DNA of 7,147 nt from Acidobacteriota bacterium (GTDB taxonomy: Bacteria; Acidobacteriota; Blastocatellia; Pyrinomonadales; Pyrinomonadaceae). This document shows positions 5,257 through 7,147 of this stretch, one piece after another. The position numbers and the translations under genes were made by a program. The stretch is taken from contig JADYZI010000255.1 of the NCBI GenBank assembly GCA_020853255.1, positions 1-7,147 of the forward strand, read 5' to 3'. Every line of letters begins with the position of its first letter. The first letter of the stretch is position 1. The notes beneath the pieces are model-generated. The model made no database searches. It saw only the letters and a program-made list of their open reading frames with translations, and was not told the origin of the DNA.

Positions 5257-5829
5257 ATGTTTCGCTACCTGATCTCGATCACCTTTATAGGTGCGGTGAT
5301 TGCCGCGTCAGGATACTTTTTTTTCCGCGAATACTGGGAACACCGGTACGATGAACTGATCGCGAGGCAGGCCCGCGTGTATAACATCGATCAGGGGTTG
5401 GTTTGGAGCCTGATATACGAGGAAACGTGGTTTCGTGCCTGGAAGATCGGCGCGGCCGAGGAGGTCGGGCTTATGCAGGTCACGCCGACGGTCGCCCGAG
5501 AATGGGCAAAGGCAACCGGCCTACGGGAATTTGAGCGGGAGACGTCCGAAAATGTTATTGCGTTTTTGAGCGACCCGGAACGAAATATCCAAGTCGGCTG
5601 CTGGTACTTCGAAAAACTGCGCGAGCGCTATCGCGGGCTGCCGGCCGAAACCGCCATGACCCTCGCCGCCTACAACGCCGGCCCAAGCAGGGTTGATGAA
5701 TGGGTGCGAGGCGCCGACATGCGAACAATGACCGAACCGGAATTCCTTTCGCGCGTTGCCATTCTTTCTACGCGCATTTATGTGACGTCGATCCTCGACC
5801 GGTACCGCTCCGGACCGCGAACAAGCTGA
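5257..5829 (+). CDS. Membrane-anchored lytic transglycosylase, SLT (family 1) domain
   Basis: Cleaves the glycan strands of peptidoglycan between MurNAc and GlcNAc, leaving 1,6-anhydro ends. The 190-residue protein has one N-terminal hydrophobic segment (about 4-23) that should anchor it in the inner membrane facing the periplasm. The SLT domain follows: SLIYEETWF (51-59) with Glu56 at the catalytic position, GLMQVTP (71-77), and AAYNAGPSRV (137-146), the conserved order of family 1 enzymes. The stretch between the catalytic Glu and GLMQ reads KIGAAEEV rather than the usual SPAGA-type turn, a divergent but functional-looking form. The length suits a single-domain enzyme (MltE-like size) without the long superhelical domain of Slt70. 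No Shine-Dalgarno is evident before the ATG. The amidohydrolase gene starts 18 bases after its stop, so the two form a likely transcription unit. Confidence 0.9.
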   Translation: MFRYLISITFIGAVIAASGYFFFREYWEHRYDELIARQARVYNIDQGLVWSLIYEETWFRAWKIGAAEEVGLMQVTPTVAREWAKATGLREFERETSENVIAFLSDPERNIQVGCWYFEKLRERYRGLPAETAMTLAAYNAGPSRVDEWVRGADMRTMTEPEFLSRVAILSTRIYVTSILDRYRSGPRTS

Positions 5830-5847
5830 CCGTTCTCGCACATCTCA

Positions 5848-7147
5848 ATGAAGATCCTTGCAGCAGACCATGTATTGCCGATATCGTCGGGGCCGATCGC
5901 CAATGGTGCCGTGGCTATGGACGATGGCCTCTTGAGGGCGGTCGGGACACGGGAGGACGTGGCGGCTGCATTTCCTGACGCTGAGATGGAAGACCTTGGC
6001 GCGGCGGCCATCTTGCCGGGATTCGTAAATTGCCACTCACACCTTGAATTGACCGCGATGCGCGGTGCTCTGGATGGGGTCGAGCACGATTTTCGTTCGT
6101 GGCTGCTAAAAATAAATGAACTGCGTGCGGCGATGTCCGACGAAGATATCGAGGCCGCGGCAGTGGCGGGAGCATTGGAAGGTGCGGCGGCGGGCGTGAC
6201 TTGCTTTGGCGATATCGGGCGAAATGGGTCGGCGGGCATGCGGGCTCTAACGCAGGCCGGCCTTCGCGGCATCGTTTTTCAGGAAACAAATTTCTCGCCA
6301 GACAATCGAACTGCCGATATTGATTTCAAGGCATTGGGGGAAAAGTTTGAAGCGCTTCGTACGGAGGAAACCGAACTGGTCAAGGCGGGCCTTTCGCCGC
6401 ATTCGCCGTACACCGTCAGTTCGCAATTATTTGAGCTGATCGCGCAGTACGCAATTATCAATCGTATTCCGTTGTCGATCCACGCGGCCGAGTCCGCTGA
6501 CGAACACAGCCTGATGACCCGCGGTGAAGGATTGTTCACCGAGTTCTATGAGCGCTTTGATCTGGAGTGGCACTCACCGCACTGCACTTCGATCGAATAC
6601 CTCGAACGGTTGGGCGTGCTGTCAACCCGGCTATTGCTTGCGCATTGCGTCACCGTCTCAGACAGCGATATCGCCCGCATCGCCGCAAACCGGGCCGCGA
6701 TAGCACATTGCCCCAAATCGAACGCAAAATTCGGCCACGGGTATGCACCGTTCGAGAAGTTTCTTAACGCCGGGATCGCGGTCGGTTTAGGAAGTGATTC
6801 GGTCGCCAGCAATAATGTTTGTGACCTGCTCGAAGAATCGCGCTTTGCCGTGCTGGCGGCGCGAAACCATTCTCAATGCGGAAGCCATGTCGATGGAGAA
6901 AGCCCGCACGAAGTAAGGGCGCATTCTTTTCTCACCGCTAAGCATGCCCTCGAAACCGCAACACTCGGCGGTGCCAAAGCCCTCGGCCTCGACCACATGA
7001 TCGGCACACTCGAACCCGGAAAACGAGCCGATATTGCCGTCATTTCTGTTGGGCATCCGGCTCAACAGCCAGTTAACGACATCGAAGCCGCACTTGTGTT
7101 TTCTTCGAACGCGCGAGATGTGAAAATGACGATGGTTGACGGCGTGG
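5848..7147 (+). CDS. Metal-dependent amidohydrolase of the adenosine/aminofutalosine deaminase type (3' end missing)
   Basis: An uninterrupted frame of 433 codons runs from the ATG to the window edge. All metal and catalytic residues of the cytosine-deaminase-like (COG0402) amidohydrolases are present: HSH (His63, His65), IHAAES (His212, Glu215), LAHC (His266) and GLGSDSVASNN (Asp317). GLSPHSPYTVSS (181-192) matches the substrate-side PHSPY motif of methylthioadenosine/S-adenosylhomocysteine and aminodeoxyfutalosine deaminases. The C-terminal TLEPGKRADIAVI (387-399) is the usual return to the small beta domain. The likely reaction is deamination of an adenine nucleoside-type substrate in the cytoplasm; menaquinone precursor (aminofutalosine) deamination is one possibility, and triazine- or guanine-type activity cannot be excluded. 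Family enzymes are about 420-450 residues, so little should be missing. No Shine-Dalgarno is seen; translation may follow the transglycosylase gene 18 bases upstream. Confidence 0.88.
   Translation, partial: MKILAADHVLPISSGPIANGAVAMDDGLLRAVGTREDVAAAFPDAEMEDLGAAAILPGFVNCHSHLELTAMRGALDGVEHDFRSWLLKINELRAAMSDEDIEAAAVAGALEGAAAGVTCFGDIGRNGSAGMRALTQAGLRGIVFQETNFSPDNRTADIDFKALGEKFEALRTEETELVKAGLSPHSPYTVSSQLFELIAQYAIINRIPLSIHAAESADEHSLMTRGEGLFTEFYERFDLEWHSPHCTSIEYLERLGVLSTRLLLAHCVTVSDSDIARIAANRAAIAHCPKSNAKFGHGYAPFEKFLNAGIAVGLGSDSVASNNVCDLLEESRFAVLAARNHSQCGSHVDGESPHEVRAHSFLTAKHALETATLGGAKALGLDHMIGTLEPGKRADIAVISVGHPAQQPVNDIEAALVFSSNARDVKMTMVDGV

Noticed and set aside
5778..6272. Minus-strand frame of 164 codons, Ala/Ser/Pro/Arg-rich
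   Set aside because: It is the complement of the amidohydrolase coding strand in GC-rich DNA, and the composition is typical of an antisense shadow frame.

Overview
The window looks like chromosomal DNA of a free-living, moderately GC-rich Gram-negative-type bacterium. The protein style fits Acidobacteriota (Blastocatellia-like): a secreted TPR plus retropepsin-like aspartyl protease, an Ogg2-type glycosylase, a toxin-first PIN pair, and starts that mostly lack a well-placed Shine-Dalgarno. This placement is an inference from protein character, not from a marker gene. No tRNA, rRNA, CRISPR array, transposase or phage gene is visible.

Layout. At the left edge (1-75, minus) is the acidic N-terminus of an unknown gene that runs off the window. 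The gap 76-349 holds a large stem-loop made of TTTCGTG-type repeats, with a perfect 29-bp inverted core, and the probable terminator of the next gene. A minus-strand PBP4-type D-Ala-D-Ala carboxypeptidase (350-1756) is driven from an extended -10 promoter in the 310-bp divergent gap. From that gap a near-consensus promoter reads right into an Ogg2-family 8-oxoguanine DNA glycosylase (2067-2732), whose transcript should be almost leaderless.

Thirty-five bases downstream is a secreted protein with TPR repeats and two retropepsin-like aspartyl protease domains (2768-4360). Its Shine-Dalgarno lies in a small hairpin that could couple its translation to the glycosylase gene. A PIN-domain (VapC-like) nuclease (4397-4855) and a 65-residue putative partner (4926-5123) follow, in toxin-first order. 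After a separate promoter come a membrane-anchored lytic transglycosylase (5257-5829) and, 18 bases on, a metal-dependent amidohydrolase of the adenosine/aminofutalosine deaminase type (5848 to the right edge, 3' end missing).

Functional themes. Two genes act on the cell wall: the PBP4 enzyme trims or cuts peptide cross-links and the transglycosylase cuts the glycan strand. One gene repairs oxidised DNA, one is an exported protease-like protein, and one pair looks like a toxin-antitoxin module. Most of the window is recognisable core or accessory content. The least explained items are the hairpin repeat, the tandem aspartyl protease, the near-leaderless glycosylase promoter and the partner of the PIN protein.
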